The notes under the pieces were generated by a model. The model was not told where the DNA came from and made no database searches. It worked only from the letters and a program-made list of their open reading frames with translations. The translations under genes and the position numbers were made by a program. A stretch of 64,000 nt of DNA from JBAZJI01 sp964596325 (lineage in GTDB: Bacteria; Patescibacteriota; Minisyncoccia; Minisyncoccales; JAGOPM01): the NCBI GenBank assembly GCA_964596325.1, contig CAZQSQ010000004.1, positions 1 to 64,000 on the forward strand. Reading direction: 5' to 3'. This document shows, in pieces, positions 15,693-23,131 of this stretch. The stretch's first letter is position 1. Each line of letters begins with the position of its first letter.

Positions 15693-15718
15693 GCCGCGTA
15701 ATAACACGCGGCTTTTTT
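15693..15718 (+). terminator. Rho-independent terminator (plus strand)
   Basis: GCCGCGT/ACGCGGC stem with six T, ending the 14627-15624 unit. Confidence 0.85.
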
Positions 15719-15721
15719 CAT

Positions 15722-15747
15722 AAAAAAATATCCGCTTTTGGCGGATA
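15722..15747 (-). terminator. Terminator of the cca gene
   Basis: TATCCGC/GCGGATA stem with a seven-A run on the plus strand, read as T on the minus strand, 33 bp past the cca stop. Confidence 0.75.
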
Positions 15748-15779
15748 ATTTTTGATTTGTAATTTGGAATTGATCCCTC

Positions 15780-17225
15780 TTATACTCTATGCTTTTTCTT
15801 AATGCTCTTGTCTGCCTGCTCATTGGCGCTATCAATGCCTTTGTTGGCCTGTGCCCGCATAGAAAGCAATTCCTTTTCCGGCATAGCCGCCAGTTCCTTG
15901 GCCATCTTCGAGAGAATCTCTTGGTCGTTTAGGGCCGGGTCGTCGATTACACGCTCTAACAATACGTCTAAAATTTGGCCAATTTTGGGCCCCGGAGCCA
16001 CACCTAAAAGCTGCATCAAATCATTACCATTGAGCTTGAGCATTTTGGGGCTAATAGGGTCTTGGGATACTTTGTCTATAATGTAGCGCAAATGGCGGAG
16101 CTTATAGGGCTCGGCCTTGGGGCAACCCGAACCAATGCGATCCGCTTGGCGCACCAGCAAAAGGTCTTCCACGTTTTGTGTGCCCACATTGCGGATGAGG
16201 CGGCGCACCGAACTTTCTGTAACTTCACCGGCGTTGTAATAGAAAAGGTGATAGCGCACTAGAGAAACAACCTTTTCCGCTTCTTTTTTGGAAAACTTTA
16301 ATCTCTCCATGATGCGTGCGGCCATGCGCCCGCCAACAACTTCGTGCCCATAAAAAGTTGAATTGATTCCTTGGCCGCGCTTGGTTTTGGGCTTGCCGAT
16401 ATCGTGCAAAAGAGAGGCCAGTTTTACCAGGGCAGGGAAGTCTTTTTTATCCGCATATTCCAAACTTTTCAGCGAATGCTCATAGACATCAAACTTGTGA
16501 TGTTTGTTTTGGCCAACCTTATAACCTTCTAAAAGTTCTGGCAAAACAATTTGCAACAAGCCGGTTTCGCGCATCAGCTCGATGCCTTTGTGGGCGCGCG
16601 GGCAGGCCACTATTTTCATCAGCTCGTCGCGCACGCGCTCGGCGGAAACATCTTTCAAATTTTTAGCCTTTTGGCAAATGGCCTCAAAAGTTTTCTCTTC
16701 CAGCCTAAAACCCAAAACCGTAGCAAAGCGCACGGCGCGCATAAGGCGCAAAGCGTCTTCTTCAAAGCGCTCTTGGGGCTCGCGCACTGCGCGTACCAGC
16801 TTGGCTTTCAAATCAATTTGGCCCTCAAAAGGATCAATAATATTTTTGGCCAAATCCAAAGCCATGGCATTGATCGTAAAATCGCGGCGGCTCAAATCCT
16901 CTTCAATGATTTTAGCCCATTCCACCTTGCCCGGGTGGCGTCTATCCTCATACATGCTTTCCGTGCGGAAGGGTGTGACCTCAATGTTCTGCAAATTGGA
17001 TATTTGGCTTCCGGTTAAAACCGTGACTGTACCAAAATCATTGGCATAAAAATTCTTAGGGAAAAACTCCTGGATTTGGGCCGGGTTAGCATCGGTGGTA
17101 ATATCCCAATCTTTGGGCTCCACACCTAAAAGCAGGTCGCGCACGCACCCGCCCACGGCATAGGCCTTAAAGCCTTTGGCCTGCAAAGTTTCCAAAATAG
17201 TTTTAACTTCTTGGGGTATATCCAT
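15780..17225 (-). CDS. cca: CCA tRNA nucleotidyltransferase with HD domain
   Basis: 481 residues, cytoplasmic. The class II nucleotidyltransferase head is clear: AVGGCVRDLLLG near residue 22 and the catalytic DWDITT near residue 39, followed by RRDFTINAMALD and a polymerase-neck region (EERFEEDALRLMRAVRFA). A C-terminal HD domain contains LLHDIGKP. It adds or repairs the 3' CCA end of tRNAs. It is needed here because two tRNA-Arg genes in this window do not encode CCA while tRNA-Pro and tRNA-Lys do. It sits alone on the minus strand among plus-strand units, without a Shine-Dalgarno site. Confidence 0.95.
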   Translation of the reverse strand: MDIPQEVKTILETLQAKGFKAYAVGGCVRDLLLGVEPKDWDITTDANPAQIQEFFPKNFYANDFGTVTVLTGSQISNLQNIEVTPFRTESMYEDRRHPGKVEWAKIIEEDLSRRDFTINAMALDLAKNIIDPFEGQIDLKAKLVRAVREPQERFEEDALRLMRAVRFATVLGFRLEEKTFEAICQKAKNLKDVSAERVRDELMKIVACPRAHKGIELMRETGLLQIVLPELLEGYKVGQNKHHKFDVYEHSLKSLEYADKKDFPALVKLASLLHDIGKPKTKRGQGINSTFYGHEVVGGRMAARIMERLKFSKKEAEKVVSLVRYHLFYYNAGEVTESSVRRLIRNVGTQNVEDLLLVRQADRIGSGCPKAEPYKLRHLRYIIDKVSQDPISPKMLKLNGNDLMQLLGVAPGPKIGQILDVLLERVIDDPALNDQEILSKMAKELAAMPEKELLSMRAQANKGIDSANEQADKSIKKKHRV

Positions 17226-17262
17226 TGTTTGAATTATACAAAACTCTGACTTTTTTTATACC

Positions 17263-17291
17263 TTGACTTATCATAAAAATGATATTATAAT
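17263..17291 (+). promoter_or_regulatory. Promoter with an internal palindrome
   Basis: TTGACT, a 17-bp spacer and TATAAT. The spacer holds the perfect palindrome TATCAT-AAAA-ATGATA (17269-17284), a good candidate repressor site. A hairpin TTAGCAA/TTGCTAA lies in the leader at about 17304-17322. Confidence 0.75.
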
Positions 17292-17359
17292 ATTAATGAA
17301 CTTTTAGCAAGCCTTTTGCTAAAAATGCTCGCGAAAAATCGAAGGAAGGAGATTATTGA

Positions 17360-18016
17360 ATGAAAAACAAAAAAGGATTATTGGCGCCAGTGATTGCCTT
17401 GGCAATCGGTTTAGGATTTTGGGGTGTTATCGGTTTGCAGTTGGTCCGAAACGGACCGGGTGCGCCTCCCCAACAAGCGATCTCGCAAATGTTTCGCCTC
17501 CATGAGGCAGCGATTAAGGAGGGCCAGAATATGTCTTTTGCCAAAAATGAACAGATACATCTGGAAACTTTTTGGCAGCCCACCCAAAATGTCGGCAGTG
17601 GGGAAGAGTGCCTCTTAGGCGCTTTTCGCATTGCCTCCAATATTACGGGCAACACCAAAATTTTGGCTCTTTGCCCTTCATTTAGCCATTTCCCGTCAGA
17701 TCTTTTCAGTGGCGTGCGTCTCTACTTTATTAATGCCCAAGGGCTGCAAATCAGCCCCGTCTATACCTTGGAGTCTTACAAATTCAGCTATGACCAAAAC
17801 AGCGGCTACAATGTCATCCTTAACGACATCAAGAACTTTGTACTCGTCGGAGGAGCTTCGGAAAGCGTAATCGGCATCTCGGGAATTTGTAAAAAAAATG
17901 CTTCAGCGGTCGATTCGATGTTGAGCATCACGCCCGGAGGCATGGACGCGCTGACGCCTGACGGAAAAATGATCACCAATGAATCCTCGGCCCACGTGCC
18001 ATTTTTTGTACGATAA
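17360..18016 (+). CDS. Membrane-anchored hypothetical protein
   Basis: 218 residues. A short basic head (MKNKK) and one hydrophobic segment (GLLAPVIALAIGLGFWGVIGL, residues 6-26) make it a signal-anchored outside-facing protein. The remainder is strand-rich with a few Cys and no motif I can place. The prepilin signature is absent, so it is not an obvious type IV pilin. AAGGAAGGAG lies about 10 bp before the ATG. Its promoter carries a palindrome that may be an operator. A 63-residue frame with its own Shine-Dalgarno site follows 12 bp later. Confidence 0.7.
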   Translation: MKNKKGLLAPVIALAIGLGFWGVIGLQLVRNGPGAPPQQAISQMFRLHEAAIKEGQNMSFAKNEQIHLETFWQPTQNVGSGEECLLGAFRIASNITGNTKILALCPSFSHFPSDLFSGVRLYFINAQGLQISPVYTLESYKFSYDQNSGYNVILNDIKNFVLVGGASESVIGISGICKKNASAVDSMLSITPGGMDALTPDGKMITNESSAHVPFFVR

Positions 18017-18028
18017 GAAAGGAGAAAA

Positions 18029-18220
18029 ATGCTGCGCAAAACTTTTCGCCAAAGACAAAGATTGAGTTCTGTGAGTTTTCGCCCTTTTGAACTGATAACC
18101 GAGGGGCAATACAAAACCATCTGTTGTAACCAGCGCCGAAAAAATGCCGGCAAAGACCAAAAATATCTCCCCAAAAGCCAGCCAAAAACCCGCCACTACA
18201 AGGCTGTCTATTACTGCTAA
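18029..18220 (+). CDS. Small basic protein, 63 residues
   Basis: The ATG is preceded by AAAGGAG at the right spacing and the frame ends just before a strong terminator, which supports a real gene. The product is very basic (many Arg, Lys and Gln) with two Cys in the middle (ICCNQRRK) and one at the end. No family is recognised. The composition is unusual enough that a spurious frame cannot be excluded. It probably shares a transcript with the preceding membrane-anchored protein. Confidence 0.5.
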   Translation: MLRKTFRQRQRLSSVSFRPFELITEGQYKTICCNQRRKNAGKDQKYLPKSQPKTRHYKAVYYC

Positions 18221-18226
18221 AAACAT

Positions 18227-18262
18227 AGCCGCATCAGCTAAAGCCCGATGCGGCTCTTTTTA
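18227..18262 (+). terminator. Rho-independent terminator
   Basis: AGCCGCATC/GATGCGGCT 9-bp stem followed by a T run. Confidence 0.9.
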
Positions 18263-18309
18263 TATTCCCAGACTTAAAAATTACTTCCTTATTTCCTCAG
18301 GCCTTGGAA

Positions 18310-18424
18310 AGTGCCAAGGGCCCTTGCGCAAGGCGGCAGGCGGCGCTAATAAATCCAAGCCCGTTCGGGCTTGATTTTATTAGTAACTTCGTACATTGAT
18401 TTTTAGCCATTTTTATGGTATAAT
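18310..18424 (+). promoter_or_regulatory. Palindrome cluster joined to a promoter
   Basis: CCTTGG/CCAAGG and CCTTGCGCAAGG palindromes are followed by a long hairpin CTAATAAA-N-TTTATTAG with inner CAAGCCCG/CGGGCTTG (18346-18383). Then comes the promoter TTGATT (18396-18401), a 17-bp spacer and TATAAT (18419-18424). The hairpin-promoter block matches 10983-11056 in order and sequence. Confidence 0.7.
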
Positions 18425-18460
18425 ATATTATGTTCTAGAAAAACTAAATAGGAGGATTAC

Positions 18461-19615
18461 ATGGCTGAAAAGACCGAAAAATTTTCACCGTTTTTTAAGA
18501 CCGCTTCCGGCTTTGCCCTTTTAGGCTTGATGCTTTATGCGCTGGTAATCATCGTCTCTGGTCTTCTCAGATCTCTTGCCACCGGCATTACGATCTTTGA
18601 AACCATCAGGGGCGACATTCTCATTGTTACGGGCCTACCCATATATTTTGCCGCCATCTTTATTATCAAGATTGTGGACAGATTTATGCCTCAGCCCATA
18701 CCAGAGCCCATCGCCAAAGTTGAGCCGGAAATTCTGGATATTCCCGAAGCCTCGTTGCTCGCGGATTTCCAGAATTATCAAAGCGACCCTGGCCCGCAAG
18801 CCAGCGCCAACACTATCCTGACTTTTCAAATCGCGCAAAGCCACATTAAAAGAATCTCCGGTCAGCTGGCCAAAGTGGCCGCCTGCACCAAGGCTAAAGA
18901 TTTGAAAAAGGAAAGGACTGTTTTGCTGGAATACGTAAACACGGCCTTTGGCGATATGCGCCAAGACCGTCCGCCACTGCAAGCCGTCGATCTCATCGAA
19001 AGGCTTTGCCACGCCTTACTCAAGCTCCCGCTGGAAGCCATCAACCGCTACAAGCATTGGCAAAATGAAAGGAATATTCTGCTCGGATTTTGCCGCCTTT
19101 ATGCCGATGACAGCGTCCGCCTCGCCAAGCTCAAAGATATCATTTCCCTTTATGAGCCCGAGGATGACATTGTCTGGATCTTGGAAGAAATCAACAGTCA
19201 TCGTTGCTTAAAAGACGAGCAGTCCGAAATTAAGGAAGTCTGGGCTACGTTTTGCAAAAACAAAAGCCGCTGCTTAGACAAACTTTGGGCTATGGAGCAG
19301 ATGCTTGATTTGCGTCGACAGCTTCTCCGCTGGCGCTACGCCAAGGATGTCCGCGATGTTCCGCCGCCTTTGGTGGCTCTTGCCGGGATAATGGAAATTG
19401 CCGGACCGCTCAACCCTAGTGATGCGGAAAGGTTCAAAACCCTTTTCAATTCACTCTTCTTCAGGCAGCCAAGCTACCAAGAAGTGGCCAAAATCACCCC
19501 GCTCATCGACATTGAAGCCCCATTAGCCGTCTGCCACAGACGCCACAAAGTTCTAAGGCATCCGCAAGACCCAATTCCTGGAAACAAGAAGAAAAAGAAA
19601 AAAGGGAAAAAGTAA
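18461..19615 (+). CDS. Two-TM membrane protein with a helical cytoplasmic domain
   Basis: 384 residues. Two hydrophobic segments lie near residues 14-35 (FALLGLMLYALVIIVSGLL) and 48-69 (ILIVTGLPIYFAAIFIIKIV). Then comes a roughly 300-residue soluble, largely helical part with scattered Cys and Trp, and a C-terminus of almost only lysine (NKKKKKKGKK). With a short head before the first helix both ends should be cytoplasmic. The basic tail could contact nucleic acid or membrane lipids. No family is recognised. TAGGAGG lies 7 bp upstream, and the gene has its own promoter and terminator. Confidence 0.7.
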   Translation: MAEKTEKFSPFFKTASGFALLGLMLYALVIIVSGLLRSLATGITIFETIRGDILIVTGLPIYFAAIFIIKIVDRFMPQPIPEPIAKVEPEILDIPEASLLADFQNYQSDPGPQASANTILTFQIAQSHIKRISGQLAKVAACTKAKDLKKERTVLLEYVNTAFGDMRQDRPPLQAVDLIERLCHALLKLPLEAINRYKHWQNERNILLGFCRLYADDSVRLAKLKDIISLYEPEDDIVWILEEINSHRCLKDEQSEIKEVWATFCKNKSRCLDKLWAMEQMLDLRRQLLRWRYAKDVRDVPPPLVALAGIMEIAGPLNPSDAERFKTLFNSLFFRQPSYQEVAKITPLIDIEAPLAVCHRRHKVLRHPQDPIPGNKKKKKKGKK

Positions 19616-19672
19616 ATCAGACTCAAATAATCCCCCAAATGTAACCGCAAACAAAGGCCGCCAAGGCCTAAA

Positions 19673-19703
19673 AAGCCCCCTCCCAAAGGGGGCTTGTTTT
19701 TTT
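19673..19703 (+). terminator. Rho-independent terminator
   Basis: AAGCCCCC/GGGGGCTT stem followed by seven T. Confidence 0.9.
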
Positions 19704-19760
19704 GAAAGCTGATGGTATGTTGCATTGTGCATCTTTAATAAACAGCAAAAGGAGGCCCCG

Positions 19761-20123
19761 ATGGCCGAAGACCAAACGCAACGGCGCAAGAAAAAACTGT
19801 TGGCGGATTTCAGGCGCGCTATTGGGCGCCTGCGACGGAAACTGCGGTGGTGGTTTTTATACACTATAAAACCTTTGGGTAATGGGATGGGCTATGTCAT
19901 CGAAAAATTATTCGGAGACGATTCTCTACTTTTTCTGGCCCTGCTCACCAAGGAAGACAAACTAAGCTATGAAACCAACCGCGAAGAAATCAGAGAAAAA
20001 GCCGAGGAAGAATTGGGAAAATTTTCTCGGGAAGACGGTGTCGAAGTCTGGCAGTCAAAACGCTGCAAAGAAAATTATTTCGACCCCCACGACCATGAAA
20101 GAGGAGGGGAGTATCATGATTAA
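19761..20123 (+). CDS. Hypothetical protein with amphipathic or membrane helix
   Basis: 120 residues. The start is chosen at the ATG with AAAGGAGG 6 bp upstream; the frame is open further 5' but runs into the previous terminator. A strongly basic head (RRKKKLLADFRRAIGRLRRKLRWW) precedes a moderately hydrophobic stretch and an acidic helical tail (REEIREKAEEELGKF). It overlaps the next gene by 8 bp, so the two are translated together. Function unknown. Confidence 0.65.
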   Translation: MAEDQTQRRKKKLLADFRRAIGRLRRKLRWWFLYTIKPLGNGMGYVIEKLFGDDSLLFLALLTKEDKLSYETNREEIREKAEEELGKFSREDGVEVWQSKRCKENYFDPHDHERGGEYHD

Positions 20124-20385
20124 AATAAACGGCGATAAACCCAAGCAAAAACTCCGGCAAGAATGTAAAAACGTTATAATCGGAGCTGTCGTTTTCACTA
20201 TCTTATTTCTGCTGGCGACCTGGTATCTGGTGAGCGTTACTTTGCCTGAAGAAGCAGTTGTCAGTATTATTGGCATTGTCATTTGCTTGGCCATGGTGGT
20301 AACCGTTATCCTTACCGTTATCCGGCAACTGGCAAAGCTCAAGGCAGAAGAAAAAGAGCTCCAGCAAAGCCAAATAGCGCCTTAA
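20116..20385 (+). CDS. Small membrane protein, two TM segments
   Basis: 89 residues. The ATG lies within the end of the preceding gene, with GGAGGGGAG upstream, so translation is probably coupled. Hydrophobic segments span about 20-42 (VIIGAVVFTILFLLATWYLV) and 48-68 (VVSIIGIVICLAMVVTVILTV), followed by a charged helix (LKAEEKELQQS). By the positive-inside rule both ends are cytoplasmic. The gene pair 19761-20385 is likely one functional unit of unknown purpose. Confidence 0.7.
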   Translation: MIKINGDKPKQKLRQECKNVIIGAVVFTILFLLATWYLVSVTLPEEAVVSIIGIVICLAMVVTVILTVIRQLAKLKAEEKELQQSQIAP

Positions 20386-20399
20386 AATAAAACATTACA

Positions 20400-20421
20400 A
20401 ATGGGCCTTAAGCCCATTTTT
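20400..20421 (+). terminator. Rho-independent terminator
   Basis: AATGGGC/GCCCATT stem with a T run. Confidence 0.85.
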
Positions 20422-20428
20422 GCTTACC

Positions 20429-20456
20429 TTGATTTTTTCGAAAATAATGATATAAT
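20429..20456 (+). promoter_or_regulatory. Promoter of the SDR gene
   Basis: TTGATT, a 16-bp spacer and TATAAT, right after the preceding terminator. Confidence 0.75.
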
Positions 20457-20494
20457 ATAATCGCTAAATTAAAAACTACATAAGGAGGTAGAGC

Positions 20495-21346
20495 TTGAAT
20501 AATAAAAGAAAAGTATTGATTTTTGGCGCCTCGTCAGGCTTTGGCTTAGCTATAGCCAAATTCCTTGATAAGCAAGATTATCAAGTCATCGGCACCAGCC
20601 GCAAGAAATTTTTCTGCCCCGAGCCATTCGGATTTGAAATACTAAATTGCGATATCAGCATCCCACAAACCGTGGCTTGGGCTATCAAAGAAGCGCATGA
20701 CAAACTCGGAGGGCTTGATGCCATCATCAACTGCGCCGGACATGGGCTATCAGGGGCCAGCGAAACGGCCACGCAAGAGCAAGCACAAGGACAATTTGAC
20801 GCCAATTACTTTGGCGCCGTCAATGTGCTTAATTGCGCCCTGCAACTGGCAGCTGGCCGGAAAGAACCGCCGCTCAAACTGATTCAGATTAGTTCGATTG
20901 CCGCTGCGGTGGGTGTTCCTTTCCAACCTTATTACTCTGCCAGCAAAGCCGCCATCGAAATGCATTTTGAATCGGTGGATCGCGAGCTTCTCGGCCAAGC
21001 TTTGCAGCTTGTGCTTATAGAGCCCGGGGATTTTGCAACCAATTTCACGATCAATCGGAAAAAAACAGCCTGCTTAAAAACAACCTCTCGAGACGAAGAA
21101 TCAATCCGCAACTCCTTGCGCAACCTCGCCTGTGAAAGGGCCGTAGGGGAAATGGAGCGCTCAGAAAAAAATGGTAGCAATCCGCAGGACCTCGCCAAGC
21201 TTGTCGCCCGCATTTTGCAAATGCGCCAACCAAAGCTCCGCTACCATATTGGCAAACCACTGGAAATTCTCGCCCTCTACCTTAAACCCTTGCTGCCCCA
21301 AAGCACTTTTCGCAGCCTTATCCGCGGCAATTACAAAATCAAATAG
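20495..21346 (+). CDS. Short-chain dehydrogenase/reductase
   Basis: 283 residues. The Rossmann-fold cofactor motif GASSGFG (residues 10-16), the NCAGHG motif, a Ser about 13 residues before the catalytic YYSASKAA (Tyr-x3-Lys) and a following PGDFAT make it a classical SDR oxidoreductase using NAD(P)H. The residue after the second strand is TSRKK, which favours NADP(H). The substrate is unknown. The start is TTG, chosen because a perfect AAGGAGG (20483-20489) lies 5 bp upstream. It is monocistronic with its own promoter and terminator. Confidence 0.9.
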   Translation: MNNKRKVLIFGASSGFGLAIAKFLDKQDYQVIGTSRKKFFCPEPFGFEILNCDISIPQTVAWAIKEAHDKLGGLDAIINCAGHGLSGASETATQEQAQGQFDANYFGAVNVLNCALQLAAGRKEPPLKLIQISSIAAAVGVPFQPYYSASKAAIEMHFESVDRELLGQALQLVLIEPGDFATNFTINRKKTACLKTTSRDEESIRNSLRNLACERAVGEMERSEKNGSNPQDLAKLVARILQMRQPKLRYHIGKPLEILALYLKPLLPQSTFRSLIRGNYKIK

Positions 21347-21366
21347 CTTCCTTTGGAGGCTTTTTT
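21346..21366 (+). terminator. Rho-independent terminator
   Basis: GCTTCC/GGAGGC stem (one G-T pair) and six T directly at the SDR stop. Confidence 0.75.
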
Positions 21367-21407
21367 CTTTATGGAAATTGTTTATTTAATTTGCTACCCT
21401 TACTTAT

Positions 21408-21479
21408 GCCCCTGTAGCTTAATGGATAGAGCACTGGTCTTCGGAACCAGTGATGTGGGTTCGATTCCTGCCAGGGGCA
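21408..21479 (+). tRNA. tRNA-Arg (anticodon TCG)
   Basis: Acceptor GCCCCTG/CAGGGGC, D arm GCTT..GAGC, anticodon stem CTGGT/ACCAG with loop CTTCGGA giving TCG, T arm GTGGG-TTCGATT-CCTGC, discriminator A. CCA is not encoded. Confidence 0.95.
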
Positions 21480-21494
21480 CTAATTAAAAATAAT

Positions 21495-21755
21495 ATGACT
21501 ACATTAACAGTAGTTAATATAAAATGCGGGGGATGCGAAAAAAGCATTGCCTCGGCCTTAGAAAAACTCGGCTGCAAAAATATTGCAGTTGACGTTGCCA
21601 AGCAACAGATCTCCTTTGAGGGAGGGGATATTGGCAAAATAAAAAAAGAATTGGCCAAAATGGGCTATCCGGAAGCCAGCAGCCCAGAGGCCAAGAGCCT
21701 CCTCAAAAAAGCCACCTCCTATGCCTCGTGCATGGTTGGCAGGTTAAAAAAATAA
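21495..21755 (+). CDS. Heavy-metal-associated (HMA) domain protein
   Basis: 86 residues. The first 65 residues have the HMA ferredoxin-like fold pattern with the metal site CGGC in VVNIKCGGCEKSI (the usual Met before the Cys is Lys), followed by VDVAKQQISFEG. It resembles CopZ-type copper chaperones or detached P-type ATPase domains. The tail adds a further Cys (SYASCMVGRLKK). No metal transporter is encoded nearby. It lies 15 bp after tRNA-Arg(TCG) with no promoter of its own and no Shine-Dalgarno site, so it is probably read through from the tRNA. Confidence 0.8.
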   Translation: MTTLTVVNIKCGGCEKSIASALEKLGCKNIAVDVAKQQISFEGGDIGKIKKELAKMGYPEASSPEAKSLLKKATSYASCMVGRLKK

Positions 21756-21763
21756 ACATTTGA

Positions 21764-21787
21764 AAGAGCCTTTGCGGGCTCTTTTTT
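21764..21787 (+). terminator. Rho-independent terminator
   Basis: AAGAGCC/GGCTCTT stem with T run. Confidence 0.8.
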
Positions 21788-21803
21788 GTTTGCTTTGACC
21801 CTA

Positions 21804-21831
21804 TTGACAAACAATATTTATATTACATAAT
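21804..21831 (+). promoter_or_regulatory. Promoter
   Basis: TTGACA, a 16-bp spacer and CATAAT. The leader of about 90 nt holds a hairpin CCTACGG/CCGTAAGG before the gene at 21930. Confidence 0.75.
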
Positions 21832-21929
21832 GCAAATAGCGCTTACCCTGCAAGGCAGAGGAAACAACAAGCGCCACCGCGCCTACGGTCAAGCCGTAAG
21901 GTTAACAAAGCGGAGAAAGGACTTTAAAA

Positions 21930-22757
21930 ATGGCAATGAAAATTGAGGCAACGGTTGGTCTCTTACCAAAGTTGGTGGAAAATGGAAGCGGGGAAGCTAC
22001 CCGCCAAGTGCTGGAAACAATTCTCCCGATTTACAACAAATTTATACAAAGGAAACTTCATTGGTCCGATCCTGATCACAACTTCGGTGGTACCCCAGAG
22101 GCACGCATAATCATTCCTGTACCAAGAAACAGCTCCAACCCCTATGCCTATGCCATTACCGATCCTATTGGCATCCATGTTGTGGCCACCTCTTTCATTG
22201 AGGGAAACAAAAGCCACAAAAATTTCTTACTGGTTATTCCGCCACATGAAATCAAACGTTTTAACGACATTTTCTCTGAGGTCAATTTCGCCCTCGGAGA
22301 CAATGATCTTCTCGTCTGGGATAAACTCAAAGCCAACCGCGCCGAGCTGGAAAGTCTGACGCCCGACTACGAAGGCAAGCAGACCAAAAGGATGCTGGCA
22401 GAATTTGTAAAGCATTGTCAAAGATTTGGCATTTTCTCCGCTGCAGAAGCCCAAGAAAGAGAAGGGGAGTTTATCATTGCCTGTTCTCGGACCAGGGCTA
22501 AGGCCAAGGAAAATCGCGCCCGTTTCAAGGCAGATCTCGAACGTAAACGCTGTAGCCCTACGTCTCGATTCTATGATTCAAAATACTCAGATGGGACTTT
22601 TCCTGCAGCCGAAAGCAATGTAATGCAGAATTACATTGACAAGCGCTTTACCATTTACATACCAGAAAAATCCTGGCGTGGAGAAATGACGCTTTTCAAT
22701 CTCGCGAATGTGAGCATTGAAACCAAACCCGAAATCACACAGCTCTCAATTGATTAA
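21930..22757 (+). CDS. Hypothetical soluble protein
   Basis: 275 residues without signal peptide or membrane segment. The first half mixes helices with strands (EARIIIPVPRN, YAYAITDPIGIHVVATSF, HKNFLLVIPPHEI); the second half has a charged helix (RTRAKAKENRARFKADLERK) and ends in strands. I recognise no catalytic motif. The start is the first ATG after a GAAAGGA site; a second in-frame ATG two codons later is equally possible. It has its own promoter, a structured leader of about 90 nt and a strong terminator, so it is regulated as a single gene. Confidence 0.7.
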   Translation: MAMKIEATVGLLPKLVENGSGEATRQVLETILPIYNKFIQRKLHWSDPDHNFGGTPEARIIIPVPRNSSNPYAYAITDPIGIHVVATSFIEGNKSHKNFLLVIPPHEIKRFNDIFSEVNFALGDNDLLVWDKLKANRAELESLTPDYEGKQTKRMLAEFVKHCQRFGIFSAAEAQEREGEFIIACSRTRAKAKENRARFKADLERKRCSPTSRFYDSKYSDGTFPAAESNVMQNYIDKRFTIYIPEKSWRGEMTLFNLANVSIETKPEITQLSID

Positions 22758-22762
22758 TCACA

Positions 22763-22786
22763 AACCCGCCAATCGGCGGGTTTTTT
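22763..22786 (+). terminator. Rho-independent terminator
   Basis: AACCCGCC/GGCGGGTT stem and six T. Only 3 bp separate it from the 3' end of the convergent tRNA-Arg; it may act for both strands. Confidence 0.9.
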
Positions 22787-22789
22787 ATG

Positions 22790-22861
22790 TGCTCCCAGCA
22801 GGAATCGAACCTGCACCTGCAGCTTCGGAGGCCACTGTTGTATCCATTCAACTATGGGAGC
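22790..22861 (-). tRNA. tRNA-Arg (anticodon CCG)
   Basis: Acceptor GCTCCCA/TGGGAGC, D arm GTTG..CAAC, anticodon stem GTGGC/GCTGC with loop CTCCGAA giving CCG, T arm GCAGG-TTCGATT-CCTGC, discriminator A without encoded CCA. A second, interrupted copy lies immediately upstream on the same strand. Confidence 0.93.
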
Positions 22862-22891
22862 AATACTCAATATTTGATTGTTCGATTCCTT

Positions 22892-23020
22892 TCCCAGCAG
22901 GCGCCGCCAAGGCGGCATACAAGGAATACTAAAATTCGCTGCGCTCATTTTGTATTCCTAATAATCGAACCTGCACCTGCAGCTTGCCAGGCCTCGTTGT
23001 ATCCATTCAACTATGGGAGC
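22892..23020 (-). pseudogene. tRNA-Arg copy interrupted in its T-loop
   Basis: From 23020 downwards the sequence repeats tRNA-Arg(CCG): acceptor GCTCCCA, the same D arm, a damaged anticodon arm (one base deleted, loop CTGGCAA), then GCAGG-TTCGATT. At exactly this T-loop position 61 bp are inserted (22962-22902), after which the T stem CCTGC and acceptor TGGGA resume; the last acceptor bases are lost (AA instead of GC). It is a broken partial duplicate of the neighbouring intact tRNA and probably shares its promoter. Confidence 0.85.
22902..22962 (-). repeat. 61-bp two-hairpin element in a tRNA T-loop
   Basis: Read on the minus strand: ATTA, stem GGAATAC/GTATTCC around an inner AAAAT/ATTTT hairpin, then TTGTATGC, then a second hairpin CGCC-TTGG-CGGCG. 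It follows TTCGATT directly. The same layout and length recur near tRNA-Lys. Confidence 0.85.
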
Positions 23021-23035
23021 AAAAGCATGTAAACC

Positions 23036-23063
23036 ATATTAGCAATTTATAGCCCGGTTTCAA
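23036..23063 (-). promoter_or_regulatory. Promoter for the tRNA-Arg pair
   Basis: On the minus strand TTGAAA, a 16-bp spacer and TAATAT, 15 bp before the interrupted tRNA copy. It would give one transcript carrying the interrupted copy and then the intact tRNA. Confidence 0.55.
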
Positions 23064-23070
23064 TGCTTAT

Positions 23071-23099
23071 TTGACATAAAAATGCTTTTGCTTAATAAT
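23071..23099 (+). promoter_or_regulatory. Promoter of the Cys-rich protein operon
   Basis: TTGACA with TAATAA/AATAAT 16-17 bp later, back to back with the minus-strand tRNA promoter. Confidence 0.6.
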
Positions 23100-23131
23100 G
23101 TCTCACTTAACAATTTATATAAAGGAGGTTT

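Noticed and set aside
15802..17049. Several long plus-strand frames across the cca gene
   Set aside because: They are shadows of the well-supported minus-strand cca coding sequence.
22892..23020. Interrupted tRNA-Arg as a tRNA with a group I or archaeal-type intron
   Set aside because: The copy has a damaged anticodon arm and a broken acceptor end, the insert lacks intron hallmarks, and the same insert occurs next to other tRNA fragments.
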